In this document: positions 18,817-27,568 of the stretch, one piece after another
Layout: each line of letters opens with the position of its first letter
How positions within the stretch are numbered: position 1 is the first letter of the stretch
Origin: Candidatus Kapaibacterium sp.
GTDB lineage: Bacteria > Bacteroidota > Ignavibacteria > Kapaibacteriales > UBA4661
Reading direction: 5' to 3'
Assembly: GCA_025358765.1 (NCBI GenBank)
Contig: JANYIG010000236.1
Coordinates: forward strand, 1 to 44,675
DNA length: 44,675 bases
The notes under the pieces: generated by a model
What the model saw: only the letters and a program-made list of their open reading frames with translations
The model's database searches: none
Told to the model about the DNA's origin: nothing
Made by a program: the position numbers and the translations under genes

Positions 18817-19308
18817 TCATGCAAAAACTTCTTCAACGGGAAAGTGGATATCCAACGCCTCGTCCACGATGTCGCCTTCGGTGAAAAAACGTGGTTTTGC
18901 GCTTGCGTGAAGAATAGCAACCGTTTCCAGGGCGGGCAGGACTATCCACACAGAGCGCACACCAGCGGCAAAATATTGTTCTGCTTTTGCCTTCATCGTA
19001 TCCACCGATTGCGAAGGTGATTGAATCTCAATAGCAAGCAGTGGCGGAATGGTCATTTCTGTTTCGTTCACGTGCCAGTTGGAGGCATCGTTTGCATAGA
19101 GCGCAATATCCGGCACGAGTTTTTCATCAAGCAGTCGCAGCGAAAGCTCTGATAATGCCCGATACGCCGTTCCATAATACGTTCTGAGCAAAAAAATGAG
19201 GTTGCTCTGTGCAATGGCATGAGATTTTCCGGGCATAGGTTTCCCTCGTTCAATTTCGTATTCCGAAAGAACTTCTACTTCATCTTCTATTGCTGCGACA
19301 GCTTCCAT
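18817..19308 (-). CDS. Uma2-family (DUF820) putative endonuclease
   Basis: The protein is 163 aa. The PD-(D/E)XK-like core is visible: LVPDIALYAND, then LLAIEIQSPSQSVDTMKAKAEQYFAAGVRSVWIV, which supplies the Asp, the Glu-x-Gln and the Lys. The family is abundant in cyanobacteria and some other phyla, often in many copies, and is suspected to be mobile. No experimental role is established. It starts at an ATG and is separated from sufS by a 185-base gap holding an inverted-repeat element, which supports late insertion into this locus. Confidence 0.85.
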   Translation of the reverse strand: MEAVAAIEDEVEVLSEYEIERGKPMPGKSHAIAQSNLIFLLRTYYGTAYRALSELSLRLLDEKLVPDIALYANDASNWHVNETEMTIPPLLAIEIQSPSQSVDTMKAKAEQYFAAGVRSVWIVLPALETVAILHASAKPRFFTEGDIVDEALDIHFPVEEVFA

Positions 19309-19365
19309 AGCGCATCCTGACTACAACGTAAGGTATTCGATTCATTATTAGGTAGCTCGTCCACA

Positions 19366-19477
19366 GTACACGACAACTTTTTGTCACATTGCCCGCCAAG
19401 CCTGATAACAAGGGAGCATGCTCCCTTGTTCGATAAAGCGTGTATCCGTCAGGGTTGGAAGTGATTTTGTCGTGTAC
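19366..19477. repeat. Short inverted-repeat element with a central perfect palindrome
   Basis: The outer 11-bp perfect inverted repeats are GTACACGACAA (19366-19376) and TTGTCGTGTAC (19467-19477). Inside lies a perfect 24-bp palindrome (19407-19430, core AGGGAGCATGCTCCCT). A heptamer TAGCTCG occurs just outside on both sides in the same orientation but not at equal distance. The structure resembles a small MITE or a strong hairpin between sufS and the Uma2 gene. It has no coding capacity. Confidence 0.6.
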
Positions 19478-19493
19478 CATATAGCTCGCCACA

Positions 19494-20717
19494 TCAATTT
19501 ACAAACATTCTGACGACTTTCCGTAGCCCTGCTGCCAGCGCATCAATTTCTTCTTTTGTGTTGTAAAAGGCAAACGACGCGCGGTTCAGCGCCGGAACGC
19601 CAAAGCGCTCCATAAGCGGCTGTGTGCAGTGGTGTCCGGTGCGAATGGCAATGCCGTCGTTGTCCAAAATAGTTCCCACGTCGTGCGGATGGATGTCGGC
19701 AAGCGCAAACGAGAGTACACCTGCTTTGTGCGCCGCCGTGCCGATAATCCGCAAACCCTCTATCTGCGAGAGTTGCTCCGTACCGTAGCGCAGCAGCTCA
19801 TCTTCATACTTGGAAATAGTCTCAAGTCCGATGCTCCAGACGTATTCAATCGCCGCGCCGAGCGCAATCACGCCCTCAATGTGAGGCGTGCCAGCTTCAA
19901 ACTTAAACGGAAGTTCATTGTACGTTGTTTTCTCGAACGAAACCGAACGAATCATTGCACCACCACCATGATACGGCGGCATTTTCTCCAACCATTCCGC
20001 CTTGCCGTACAAAACACCGATACCAGTAGGCGCATAGAGTTTATGCCCCGAAAACGTGTAAAAATCCACATCCAAATCCTGCACGTCCACCGCAAAGTGC
20101 GCTACGGCTTGTGCGCCATCTACAAACACAGGAATGCCGTACTTATGCGCCATTGCAGTGATTTCTTTGATGGGATTAATGGTTCCAAGCGTGTTCGAGA
20201 CATGTACGACCGACACAAGTTTTGTGCGCTCGTTCAGGAGTTTTGCGTATTCATCCAGAAGGAGTTCGCCCGCGTCGTTGATAGGAATGATACGAAGGAG
20301 AGCCTTTTTTTCTTCGCAAAGCATCTGCCACGGCACGATGTTCGAGTGGTGTTCTTGGGCGGAAATAATGATTTCATCGCCTTCGTTTACATGCAACGCT
20401 CCGTAAGAATGCGCCACAAGATTCATCGCTTCGGTGCAGCCGCGTACAAAGATAATTTCGCGGTCTTCGCGGGCGTTCAGGAATTTTTGGACAATGTGGC
20501 GGGCATTTTCCGCTTGATTGGTCGCAAGCTGGCTCAAAGTATGAATGCCGCGATGCACATTGCTATTGGTATGCGTGTAGTAATCCACAATCGTGTCTAT
20601 CACGGCTTGCGGCTTTTGCGTTGTCGCAGCATTATCGAGATAGACAAGCGGTTTGCCATGAACCGTTTCGTTCAAAATCGGAAAATCACGGCGAATAGCC
20701 TTAACATCGAAACTCAT
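19494..20717 (-). CDS. sufS: Cysteine desulfurase SufS
   Basis: SufS is a PLP enzyme that removes sulfur from cysteine as an enzyme-bound persulfide for Fe-S cluster assembly. The protein is 407 aa, the usual length. Lys226 in TFSGHKLYAPTGIG is the PLP lysine, and Cys364 in RTGHHCTQPLMERF is the persulfide cysteine within the group II (SufS-type) short loop. The N-terminal IRRDFPIL and YLDNAATTQKPQ are typical. It starts at an ATG, 9 bases after the preceding secreted-protein gene, so it is probably within the SUF transcript. It works with SufE further downstream. Confidence 0.97.
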   Translation of the reverse strand: MSFDVKAIRRDFPILNETVHGKPLVYLDNAATTQKPQAVIDTIVDYYTHTNSNVHRGIHTLSQLATNQAENARHIVQKFLNAREDREIIFVRGCTEAMNLVAHSYGALHVNEGDEIIISAQEHHSNIVPWQMLCEEKKALLRIIPINDAGELLLDEYAKLLNERTKLVSVVHVSNTLGTINPIKEITAMAHKYGIPVFVDGAQAVAHFAVDVQDLDVDFYTFSGHKLYAPTGIGVLYGKAEWLEKMPPYHGGGAMIRSVSFEKTTYNELPFKFEAGTPHIEGVIALGAAIEYVWSIGLETISKYEDELLRYGTEQLSQIEGLRIIGTAAHKAGVLSFALADIHPHDVGTILDNDGIAIRTGHHCTQPLMERFGVPALNRASFAFYNTKEEIDALAAGLRKVVRMFVN

Positions 20718-20726
20718 AATGAATCC

Positions 20727-21521
20727 TCATAAATTGAATAAATACGCGGCTCCTACCGAGACCGATATTGGCTGCACACCAAGTGTACGCAAGCCCGCAA
20801 GCGGGTCAATACCGATTTGATTGAGAATAACAGTAAGGTCAAGGCGATTGGTCGGGCGTGCAAGCGAGGTGAGAACGTAGTTCCCTGCAATGCTAAATTC
20901 AAGCCGCCCCGATGCAATTGGCAGTGAGAATAGCGCCAATGAAAGCCCAGCATCAATCGCACTATTCATCGCACTTGTGGGCATCCTGACTGTCTGCTCG
21001 CCCATAAACGCATTGCCCGTTTGGAACAAATCTACCGTAGAAGTGTATGTGCCGCCAATCGGCACGTTGTAGCCAAACTGGATACTAATAACATTATTTA
21101 ACCGCAGACCAACACCAAAGCGAACATATTGCAAGTGTGTCACCAAACGAAAATCTGTGAGGGGTGTGCCACCAAATGGGTTAGAAGACAGGTTCTGCGC
21201 GGAGTATGTTACAAATCCCGCCATCACATTAACGCGAACATCTTGTTCGGCGGATGTGGATACAAGCGCAATCGCGCCGACATCGGGAAGATTTGCGAAT
21301 ACAAAATTGGAGGAGGTGATTGCAGAATTAATGGAATTAATACCTGCTTTGGCGGCAATATATGGACCAAGTGCTATACGGCTTTGTTCGCGGCTTCGCT
21401 CTTGAGCGAAACTTTGCATCGTTAAACTTTGCAAAGCCCAAAGCGCCACTCCAAGGATACGCCATGGAAATATTTTTTGGAGTATTTTTGCGTTAAAGTC
21501 TATTGTGTATGCAGTTTCCAT
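20727..21521 (-). CDS. Predicted outer-membrane beta-barrel protein, unknown
   Basis: The protein is 264 aa with an N-terminal hydrophobic signal-like stretch (about 17-40: FPWRILGVALWALQSL, then QSFAQ). The rest has alternating beta-strand patterns (FGVGLRLNNVISIQFGYNVPIGG, LEFSIAGNYVLTS) and a C-terminal aromatic end (VSVGAAYLFNL), which suits a small outer-membrane barrel. I recognise no named family. The gene lies between the other secreted unknown (6 bases upstream) and sufS (9 bases downstream), so it is co-transcribed with the SUF genes. Function unknown. Confidence 0.7.
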   Translation of the reverse strand: METAYTIDFNAKILQKIFPWRILGVALWALQSLTMQSFAQERSREQSRIALGPYIAAKAGINSINSAITSSNFVFANLPDVGAIALVSTSAEQDVRVNVMAGFVTYSAQNLSSNPFGGTPLTDFRLVTHLQYVRFGVGLRLNNVISIQFGYNVPIGGTYTSTVDLFQTGNAFMGEQTVRMPTSAMNSAIDAGLSLALFSLPIASGRLEFSIAGNYVLTSLARPTNRLDLTVILNQIGIDPLAGLRTLGVQPISVSVGAAYLFNL

Positions 21522-21527
21522 ACCTTT

Positions 21528-22307
21528 TTATCGTAAATCGTCGTACTCAAGATATAATGTTTTTACTACCTGTATTGTATGTTTCGACACCTGTTTCGGT
21601 GAGCCTTGCACGACACTTACGACACTTACACGGGCTTCGTCTTTCAAACCCTTATCATTTTTCACAGTGGGTAGGCTTACAAGTTTGCATTGTCCCTCAG
21701 TCGCCACATTAAGTTTTGCATCATTAAACGTTGCATCGGGTTTGACGAAAAGAATCTGATCGTAATCGGGTTTGGCAGAAATCAAATGCGCCGCAAAAAG
21801 CGCTTTACCGCTACCAAACACAAGAAACTGCGTGGTGTCTGAGTGTTGCGCTTTCGGGTCGAACTTTTTGACGTACAGTACCTTCGCAATCGTCACCGTC
21901 ATTGTATCGCCAATGGGCTTGCCACCACGCTCGAAATGTCCGCGATAAAGTCGTGCCTTGAATGGGCGCGGCTTTGCAAGCAGTTCTGGTAGAATAAACT
22001 CTTCAGGAACCAGCGTATAGACTTGTTCAAGCGGGAAATTTTTCCGGCTTTTGCCGTAAATTTTGCGCCCCATATCATCTAAACTGAGTTCGAGTAAGAC
22101 TTGGTAATCGTGCGGGCTACGGAAAAGCGGCAGGTGTGAGGCGTAAAGGCTTTCACCCTTTTGAGTGCTGCCAAACACGAACATGCCGTGAATTGAGGGT
22201 TTATCAGAGCTTGTGGTTGTGTGCGGGCTGTGCGTACTTTTGCTTGGTTGTGCGGAAGCCGTCAAAACGGCAACCATAAGTAAGAATGCTGTAACTACTG
22301 ATTTCAT
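21528..22307 (-). CDS. Secreted protein of unknown function
   Basis: The protein is 259 aa with a clear signal peptide (MKSVVTAFLLMVAVLTASAQ). The mature part is basic, beta-rich and without membrane segments. The phrases FVFGSTQKGESLYASHLPLFRSPHDYQVLLEL and LVFGSGKALFAAHLISAKPDYDQILFV are internally similar, so the protein may hold two copies of one beta unit, each reading like a measured-value domain. I do not recognise the family. Its ATG overlaps the end of sufD by four bases, which indicates tight coupling within the SUF operon. Confidence 0.7.
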   Translation of the reverse strand: MKSVVTAFLLMVAVLTASAQPSKSTHSPHTTTSSDKPSIHGMFVFGSTQKGESLYASHLPLFRSPHDYQVLLELSLDDMGRKIYGKSRKNFPLEQVYTLVPEEFILPELLAKPRPFKARLYRGHFERGGKPIGDTMTVTIAKVLYVKKFDPKAQHSDTTQFLVFGSGKALFAAHLISAKPDYDQILFVKPDATFNDAKLNVATEGQCKLVSLPTVKNDKGLKDEARVSVVSVVQGSPKQVSKHTIQVVKTLYLEYDDLR

Positions 22308-23665
22308 GCGGCTTTTAACTCCTCTTGGTGCAATCGTGCAGCAATGATGGTATCCACATACTCCCGAAGCGCTTCAATCCTTATTTTCTCTATAACCTCG
22401 CCCGCAAACGCATATAGCAAAAGCGCTTGCGCCCGTTCACGGCTCAAACCTCGCGCCCGGAGGTAAAACAGCGCGTCGCCATCTAACTGCCCAGAAGTAG
22501 CGCCATGACTACACTTTACGTCGTCGGCAAAAATTTCAAGTTGTGGTTTTGTATTCATCGTTGCGTTTGGCGAAAGTAGGATATTGCGATTTGACTGATA
22601 GGCGAGTGTTTTTTGAGCATCTTGGCGCACCATAATTTTGCCGTTAAACACGCCTATAGAGCGGTCGTCAAGGATGCCTTTGTATAATTCATTACTTGTA
22701 CAATGCGGCATTGCATGGTCGGCAAGCGTGTGATTGTCCACAAGCGTCTTGCCGCCAACCATATACAACCCATAAAAATGCGTGTCGGTGGCTTTGCCCG
22801 CCAGCATCGTGTTGAGATTGTTCCGAATTATGCCACCCGCAAGCGAGATTACAACGGAGTTGAACACACTTGAAGCCTCTTGATGTACCTGCGTAGCGCC
22901 GACGAACGTGGAATTTTCCGCATCGTTTTGGAGCTTGTAATGATGCAGCACAGCGTTTTCCTCCAGCATCACCTCGCCTACAACATTCATAAATCCTTGA
23001 TGTGAGCCGATAGTATGATAACTTTCCACAATCGTCGCCTCAGCATTTGCGCCAAGCAAAAAAAGATTCCGCGGCTGCGATAACACAGCATTTCGACGTG
23101 CATCGTTTACAAACACAAGGTGAAATGGCTCTTCTACGACAACACCCTCCGCAATGCCCACAAAAGCGCCGTTGTGAGCAAACGCCGTATTGAGTGCTGC
23201 CAGAGCATCATTCTCGAATGCTGCATGACGCGCAAAATGCTTCTGCACAAGTTCCGGCGAACGTTGCAGCGCTTCTGCAAAACTACTCACCGTCACCCCG
23301 TTTAAAGTCGTGATAATCGTGGAAAGTTCCGGCGCATAAGAATCATTCACAAACACCAGCACGTTCGCTTTCATGCTTGGAACGAGGAACGGAGCTACGT
23401 CTTTGGCTGTGAGCGTGGTTTTGAGTACTTGTGATTGCAGCCCATGCGACAACACGTATTCAGCTTTAAGCGCGGGCATCAGGTTGGTGTATTTCCATTC
23501 TTCGTTGCGAATCGTGGGAAAACCAAGTTCCGCAAAGCGCTCTATTGCTTGTTTACGAACGGCATGAAACGGCGTTTTGCTCTGCCCGTTCAAACTGGCT
23601 TCCAATGACTGAAAGTCGAGGATACATTTATCTTTAAGGTCGAGTGTTTCTGCGCTCATAGTCAT
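22304..23665 (-). CDS. sufD: Fe-S cluster assembly scaffold protein SufD
   Basis: SufD pairs with SufB in the SufBC2D scaffold. From the ATG at 23665 the protein is 453 aa; a TTG at 23677 (used by the ORF track) and an ATG at 23659 are alternatives. Typical segments are GFPTIRNEEWKYTN near the N-terminus, and the right-handed beta-helix core ending in QLEIFADDVKCSHGATSGQLD with FYLRARGLSRERAQALLLYAFAGEV. That Cys-Ser-His-Gly motif and the C-terminal helical part are diagnostic. It is separated from sufC by the small DUF4258-like/DUF2283 pair and overlaps the next gene by four bases. Confidence 0.96.
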   Translation of the reverse strand: MTMSAETLDLKDKCILDFQSLEASLNGQSKTPFHAVRKQAIERFAELGFPTIRNEEWKYTNLMPALKAEYVLSHGLQSQVLKTTLTAKDVAPFLVPSMKANVLVFVNDSYAPELSTIITTLNGVTVSSFAEALQRSPELVQKHFARHAAFENDALAALNTAFAHNGAFVGIAEGVVVEEPFHLVFVNDARRNAVLSQPRNLFLLGANAEATIVESYHTIGSHQGFMNVVGEVMLEENAVLHHYKLQNDAENSTFVGATQVHQEASSVFNSVVISLAGGIIRNNLNTMLAGKATDTHFYGLYMVGGKTLVDNHTLADHAMPHCTSNELYKGILDDRSIGVFNGKIMVRQDAQKTLAYQSNRNILLSPNATMNTKPQLEIFADDVKCSHGATSGQLDGDALFYLRARGLSRERAQALLLYAFAGEVIEKIRIEALREYVDTIIAARLHQEELKAA

Positions 23666-23725
23666 AGTGCGTACCAATGGGGAAATGATTAAGCTTGTGT
23701 CGGTTGCAAAAATTTTCGGTCATAG

Positions 23726-23905
23726 TCAAGTATCGTGGAGTGAATCTACCTGCCGCGAAGCATCAAGAATTTCGAGTGAGATAAAATTACCCTCAGCATC
23801 AAAATCAGCAATGACACCAGGCGCTATTTCATCGCTGTCAGCAATTGTTTTTGCATTAAGTTGTATAACTAAAATATCTACTTCTTGATCATAGCTGAGT
23901 TTCAT
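23726..23905 (-). CDS. DUF2283 family small protein
   Basis: The 59-aa protein was missed by the ORF track because it is short. It starts at an ATG with GGAGAAATACC upstream. The sequence starts MKLSYDQEVDILVIQL and continues with GVIADFDAEGNFISLEILDASRQV, the compact beta fold of DUF2283. Genes of this family usually follow a DUF4258 or similar gene in putative toxin-antitoxin pairs. Here the start codon overlaps the stop of the gene before it (ATGA). It lies inside the SUF operon between sufC and sufD. Antitoxin role is inference from family context. Confidence 0.85.
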   Translation of the reverse strand: MKLSYDQEVDILVIQLNAKTIADSDEIAPGVIADFDAEGNFISLEILDASRQVDSLHDT

Positions 23906-24081
23906 GGTATTTCTCCTTTCGAGCCAAGATATTTTTTGGTTTTTGATGTGAGATAGACGGTCAGAACAATAATTTCGCTTGATGTTTCCTCAAAAACTAC
24001 CCCTAACAACTGCGTCTTTCCTTTTGTACTGACCATAGGCAAATGTTTTTGAGCATGATCAGTTAGAAATATCGGCTTCAT
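23902..24081 (-). CDS. DUF4258-like small protein, probably internally truncated
   Basis: The 59-aa protein is too short for the ORF track. It begins MKPIFLTDHAQKHLP and ends VVFEETSSEIIVLTVYLTSKTKKYL. The two ends look like the N- and C-terminal parts of DUF4258/BrnT-like proteins. The usual middle section (RGI...VL..P... and the conserved Arg and His region) seems to be missing, so it may be an inactivated toxin-like gene. It starts seven bases after the sufC stop in the same frame and its stop overlaps the DUF2283 start (ATGA). Family assignment is moderate, the truncation is by comparison from memory. Confidence 0.6.
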   Translation of the reverse strand: MKPIFLTDHAQKHLPMVSTKGKTQLLGVVFEETSSEIIVLTVYLTSKTKKYLGSKGEIP

Positions 24082-24087
24082 ACTTTT

Positions 24088-24852
24088 TCACGATGCTATT
24101 TCTTCCGCAAATTCCGCTTTAATCCAGTCGTAACCTTTTGCTTCGAGTTCGTGCGCGAGTTCTTTGCCGCCGGATTTGACGATGCGTCCTTTGTACAGCA
24201 CATGCACGAAATCTGGCACAATATGATCCAGCAAACGCTGGTAATGCGTAATCACGACGAATGCACGCTCCGGCGAACGCAATTTGTTCACGCCCGTTGC
24301 CACAATTTTGAGTGCGTCAATGTCCAAGCCTGAATCCGTTTCGTCTAACACGGCGAGCTTTGGGTCGAGCATTGCCATCTGGAAAATCTCATTACGTTTT
24401 TTCTCGCCACCAGAAAAGCCTTCGTTCACCGAACGACTCATCATTGTTTGGTCAATCTCCATCAGCGCTGCTTTTTCGCGGATAGTCGTTAAGAAATCTT
24501 TCGGCTCCATAGGCTCTAATCCACGCGCTTTGCGGACTTCGTTCACCGCCGCACGGAGGAAATTGGTATTGCTTACGCCCGGAATTTCGACGGGATATTG
24601 GAACGCAAGGAAAATTCCGGCTTGGGCACGCTCTTCGGGAGCCATTTCCAATAAATCCTCGCCCTCGAATGTGACGGAACCACCTGTAATTTCGTAATCC
24701 TCCCGCCCCGCAAGAACAGCCGCGAGCGTGGATTTTCCAGAACCGTTTGGTCCCATAATGGCGTGAACTTCGCCTTTGTTAATCTGAAGGTCAATGCCTT
24801 TGAGGATTTCTTTACCCTCGACGGCGGCTTGAAGATTGCTGATTGTGAGCAT
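24088..24852 (-). CDS. sufC: Fe-S cluster assembly ATPase SufC
   Basis: SufC is the ABC-type ATPase that drives conformational change in the SufBC2D scaffold. The protein is 254 aa. Walker A GPNGSGKST is at residues 34-42, the signature-like FSGGEKKRNEIFQMA is family specific, and Walker B is LAVLDETDSGLDIDAL. The ATG at 24852 follows sufB by 62 bases. Assignment is unambiguous. Confidence 0.98.
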   Translation of the reverse strand: MLTISNLQAAVEGKEILKGIDLQINKGEVHAIMGPNGSGKSTLAAVLAGREDYEITGGSVTFEGEDLLEMAPEERAQAGIFLAFQYPVEIPGVSNTNFLRAAVNEVRKARGLEPMEPKDFLTTIREKAALMEIDQTMMSRSVNEGFSGGEKKRNEIFQMAMLDPKLAVLDETDSGLDIDALKIVATGVNKLRSPERAFVVITHYQRLLDHIVPDFVHVLYKGRIVKSGGKELAHELEAKGYDWIKAEFAEEIAS

Positions 24853-24914
24853 GAATGTAGGGTTTGGGATATGTTCAAGATAAAAGTTTAGAATGCTGTT
24901 GCCCTAAAAGATGA

Positions 24915-26378
24915 TTACCCAACGCTACCCTCAAGGCTGATAGCTAAGAGTTTCTGCGCCTCGACAGCAAATTCCATCGGCAGTTGGTTCATCACTTCCT
25001 TCGCATAGCCGTTGACAATCATCGCCACAGCTTGCTCAGTGTCTATGCCACGTTGATTAAAGTAAAAAATAATGTCTTCACCGATTTTTGACGTTGTAGC
25101 TTCATGTTCCACAGTGGCGGTGGTGTTGGCGACTTCGATGTACGGGAACGTATGCGCCCCACAACGGTCACCAATAAGCAAGGAATCACACTGCGAAAAA
25201 TTCCGTGCGTTGTCGGCAGTTTTATTCACACGAACCTGCCCGCGATAGCTGTTCTGGCTGCGTCCGGCAGAAATGCCCTTCGACACGATGCGGCTTTTTG
25301 TGTTTTTCCCCACGTGAATCATCTTGGTACCCGTATCCGCCTGCTGGTGGTTATTCGTCACGGCAACGGAGTAAAATTCACCTACAGCATTGTCGCCTTT
25401 GAGCGTCACACTTGGATATTTCCACGTGATTGCCGAGCCAGTCTCTACCTGCGTCCACGAGACTTTTGCGTTTTTGTGTGCTACGCCGCGTTTTGTCACG
25501 AAATTGTAAATGCCGCCTTTACCATTTTTGTCGCCCGGATACCAGTTTTGAACAGTGGAATACTTAATTTCCGCACCGTCGAGGGCAATCAGCTCTACTA
25601 CTGCCGCATGAAGCTGATGTTCGTCGCGCATCGGCGCTGTGCAGCCCTCCAGATAACTCACGTAGCTCCCTTCGTCGGCAATAAGCAACGTCCGCTCGAA
25701 CTGCCCCGTGTTTTCGGCATTGATGCGGAAATAGGTGGAAAGCTCCATCGGGCAGCGAACGCCCTTCGGAATATAGCAAAATGAACCGTCCGAGAAGACA
25801 GCAGAATTGAGCGCTGCAAAGTAGTTATCGTTCGTGGGGACAACCGTGCTGATATACTTTTTCACCAATTCTGGATGTTCTTGAATTGCCTCACTGATAG
25901 AACAAAAAACAACGCCAAGTTCTTTCAATTTTTCTTTGAACGACGTAGCAACCGAAACGCTGTCCATCACAAAATCCACGGCAATGCGCGGCGTACCTTC
26001 TACGCCGGTGATGCGCTTTTGCTCGTCGAGCGAGATGCCAAGTTTATCAAGCGTGGCGCGGAGTTCCGGGTCAATTTCGTCGAGGCTTTGTGGTTTCGCG
26101 CTTTGTTTGGGCGCGGCGTAGTAGCTCACGGCTTGGTAGTCAATGGGCGGAAAGGTGACGTTTTGCCATGTTGGTTCGCGCATCGTCAGCCAGTGCCGAT
26201 ATGCCTTCAAACGCCATTCCAGCATCCATTCTGGCTCGTTTTTTTTTGCCGAAATCATGCGGACAACGCCTTCATTCAAGCCTATTGGGATGATGTCCTG
26301 CTCAATGTCCGTCACAAAGCCGTATTTGTACTCGCTTGTGACGACTTCATCAAGAATATCAAATTCTTCGCGTGCCAT
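24915..26378 (-). CDS. sufB: Fe-S cluster assembly scaffold protein SufB
   Basis: SufB is the main scaffold subunit on which clusters form together with SufC and SufD. The protein is 487 aa. Hallmarks include [61 protein letters not shown], and the C-terminal [20 protein letters not shown] with [23 protein letters not shown]. Conserved cysteines are present in EGCTAP and SQCDSL. It starts at an ATG 29 bases after the DUF29 gene stop. Assignment is certain. Confidence 0.98.
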   Translation of the reverse strand: MAREEFDILDEVVTSEYKYGFVTDIEQDIIPIGLNEGVVRMISAKKNEPEWMLEWRLKAYRHWLTMREPTWQNVTFPPIDYQAVSYYAAPKQSAKPQSLDEIDPELRATLDKLGISLDEQKRITGVEGTPRIAVDFVMDSVSVATSFKEKLKELGVVFCSISEAIQEHPELVKKYISTVVPTNDNYFAALNSAVFSDGSFCYIPKGVRCPMELSTYFRINAENTGQFERTLLIADEGSYVSYLEGCTAPMRDEHQLHAAVVELIALDGAEIKYSTVQNWYPGDKNGKGGIYNFVTKRGVAHKNAKVSWTQVETGSAITWKYPSVTLKGDNAVGEFYSVAVTNNHQQADTGTKMIHVGKNTKSRIVSKGISAGRSQNSYRGQVRVNKTADNARNFSQCDSLLIGDRCGAHTFPYIEVANTTATVEHEATTSKIGEDIIFYFNQRGIDTEQAVAMIVNGYAKEVMNQLPMEFAVEAQKLLAISLEGSVG

Positions 26379-26407
26379 GAGTAGGTGGTAAGTATGGGGT
26401 TGTAAAG

Positions 26408-26893
26408 TTATGAATTGAATGGCAACGAGTATTCCTCCTCAAAAACCTCGTGCCATGAAAGACTCGTCACATCTGTTTTTTGTTCCATTTCATCCTCAGC
26501 ATATTGCCGCGCTTTGTCGAAAGCTATCTCCCAAAAAGAACGGATATTCTCATTGGTAATGCTGGGGGTTGTTTCTTGAATTTCTTGGATTTCTGACCGT
26601 GCATTGCGGATAGTTATTGTCCATGAACGCGAGCGTTTATCGGGCTGCGTTTTCCATTTAATGATGTGCATCATAAGCACCACTAAATGGCTTTTGATGG
26701 CTCGTCGATCTATTCTTGACATAGCATCCATAAGTTCCGTTGTGCCAAGCAGGGCGGCTTCGACGTTGCCATCTATCAATTCTTCCTTGATGGCAAGTGT
26801 CGTCAAGTAATGCGAGGAAAACACTAATTCTTGCCACTCTTGAAGGTTTCTGGCGGCTGATTTGCTGCTCGGATTGATTTGGAAACTATTCAT
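26408..26893 (-). CDS. DUF29-like protein
   Basis: The protein is 161 aa from the ATG at 26893; the longer ORF in the track reads through the DUF4177 gene in another frame. The helical sequence [23 protein letters not shown], then [48 protein letters not shown], matches the DUF29 pattern common in cyanobacteria, where the His-Leu...Leu-Met-His-Ile-Ile-Lys-Trp part is conserved. No biochemical role is known. Its start overlaps the DUF4177 gene by eight bases, and the pair sits between the A-type carrier and sufB. Confidence 0.75.
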   Translation of the reverse strand: MNSFQINPSSKSAARNLQEWQELVFSSHYLTTLAIKEELIDGNVEAALLGTTELMDAMSRIDRRAIKSHLVVLMMHIIKWKTQPDKRSRSWTITIRNARSEIQEIQETTPSITNENIRSFWEIAFDKARQYAEDEMEQKTDVTSLSWHEVFEEEYSLPFNS

Positions 26894-27110
26894 GGCGCAA
26901 ATCCCGCTCAAAGATGAGTTCGTAATACTTGTCTGATTCGGCAATGTTATCATCTGTAGATGGTGCAAACACTTGTACCAAACGCCACCCTTCGCGGGCA
27001 TGTTGGTGGATAATTTGCTGATAATCCTCCTCAGCCTCGCTTTTGACCTTCAGCCACCCTTCGCCAATTCGCACGAACGTATATTCGTACTGTTGCCTAT
27101 CTTTTTCCAT
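26886..27110 (-). CDS. DUF4177-like small protein
   Basis: The protein is 74 aa from the ATG at 27110, chosen because GGGAGGGAGTT stands directly upstream; the ORF track used a TTG at 27149. The sequence YEYTFVRIGEGWLKVKSEAEEDYQQIIHQHAREGWRLVQVFAP and the ending YYELIFERD match the DUF4177 pattern. Conserved are the HAREGWRLVQ segment and the final beta strand. It lies 39 bases after the A-type carrier and overlaps the DUF29 gene by eight bases. Function unknown; often found as a regulatory or membrane-associated add-on in other genomes. Confidence 0.8.
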   Translation of the reverse strand: MEKDRQQYEYTFVRIGEGWLKVKSEAEEDYQQIIHQHAREGWRLVQVFAPSTDDNIAESDKYYELIFERDLRHE

Positions 27111-27149
27111 AACTCCCTCCCTTAGATAAAAAGACGGATAAAAAGACAA

Positions 27150-27524
27150 TTATACGCCAAACGAACTGCCGCAACCACAAGTTTTTGTGGAATTCGGGTT
27201 GTTGAATATGAAGCCGCGACCGTTCAAACCGTCAGTGAAATCAAGCTCTACGCCCATCAGGTAAAACAGGCTTTTTTTATCAACAAATACTTGCTGTCCT
27301 TGAACCTCGAGGATGGCATCGTTCTCGCGCGACTCCGCGTCGAAACCAAGCGTGTACGACAGCCCCGAACAGCCGCCGCCTTTAACACCCACACGCAGCC
27401 CGTAGGTTGTAGGAATATTGTTTTGTGCCTTGATTTTTTGGATTTCGCTGACTGCTTTCAGCGTTACCTTGATGTCATCAGCCGCGTCAGTACCGATGAT
27501 GCCAGTGGAAATTGTTTCTACCAT
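27150..27524 (-). CDS. A-type Fe-S carrier (IscA/SufA/ErpA family)
   Basis: The protein is 124 aa and transfers assembled clusters to apo-proteins. The three ligand cysteines are Cys52 (VGVKGGGCSGLSY), Cys116 and Cys118 (KTCGCGSSFGV). The central VFVDKKSLFYLMGVELDFTDGLNGRGFIFNNPN is typical. It starts at an ATG 44 bases after the Rrf2-type regulator, and is the first structural gene of the SUF operon. I leave the symbol open because SufA, IscA and ErpA cannot be separated by eye. Confidence 0.95.
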   Translation of the reverse strand: MVETISTGIIGTDAADDIKVTLKAVSEIQKIKAQNNIPTTYGLRVGVKGGGCSGLSYTLGFDAESRENDAILEVQGQQVFVDKKSLFYLMGVELDFTDGLNGRGFIFNNPNSTKTCGCGSSFGV

Positions 27525-27568
27525 GGTCGAACTCCGTGAATATTCCGAAAAATTACGTTAGGAATTGG

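Noticed and set aside
19629-20732. 367-aa plus-strand ORF opposite sufS
   Set aside because: It is a long open frame only because of the codon composition of sufS. No family signature, and the opposite strand is a certain gene.
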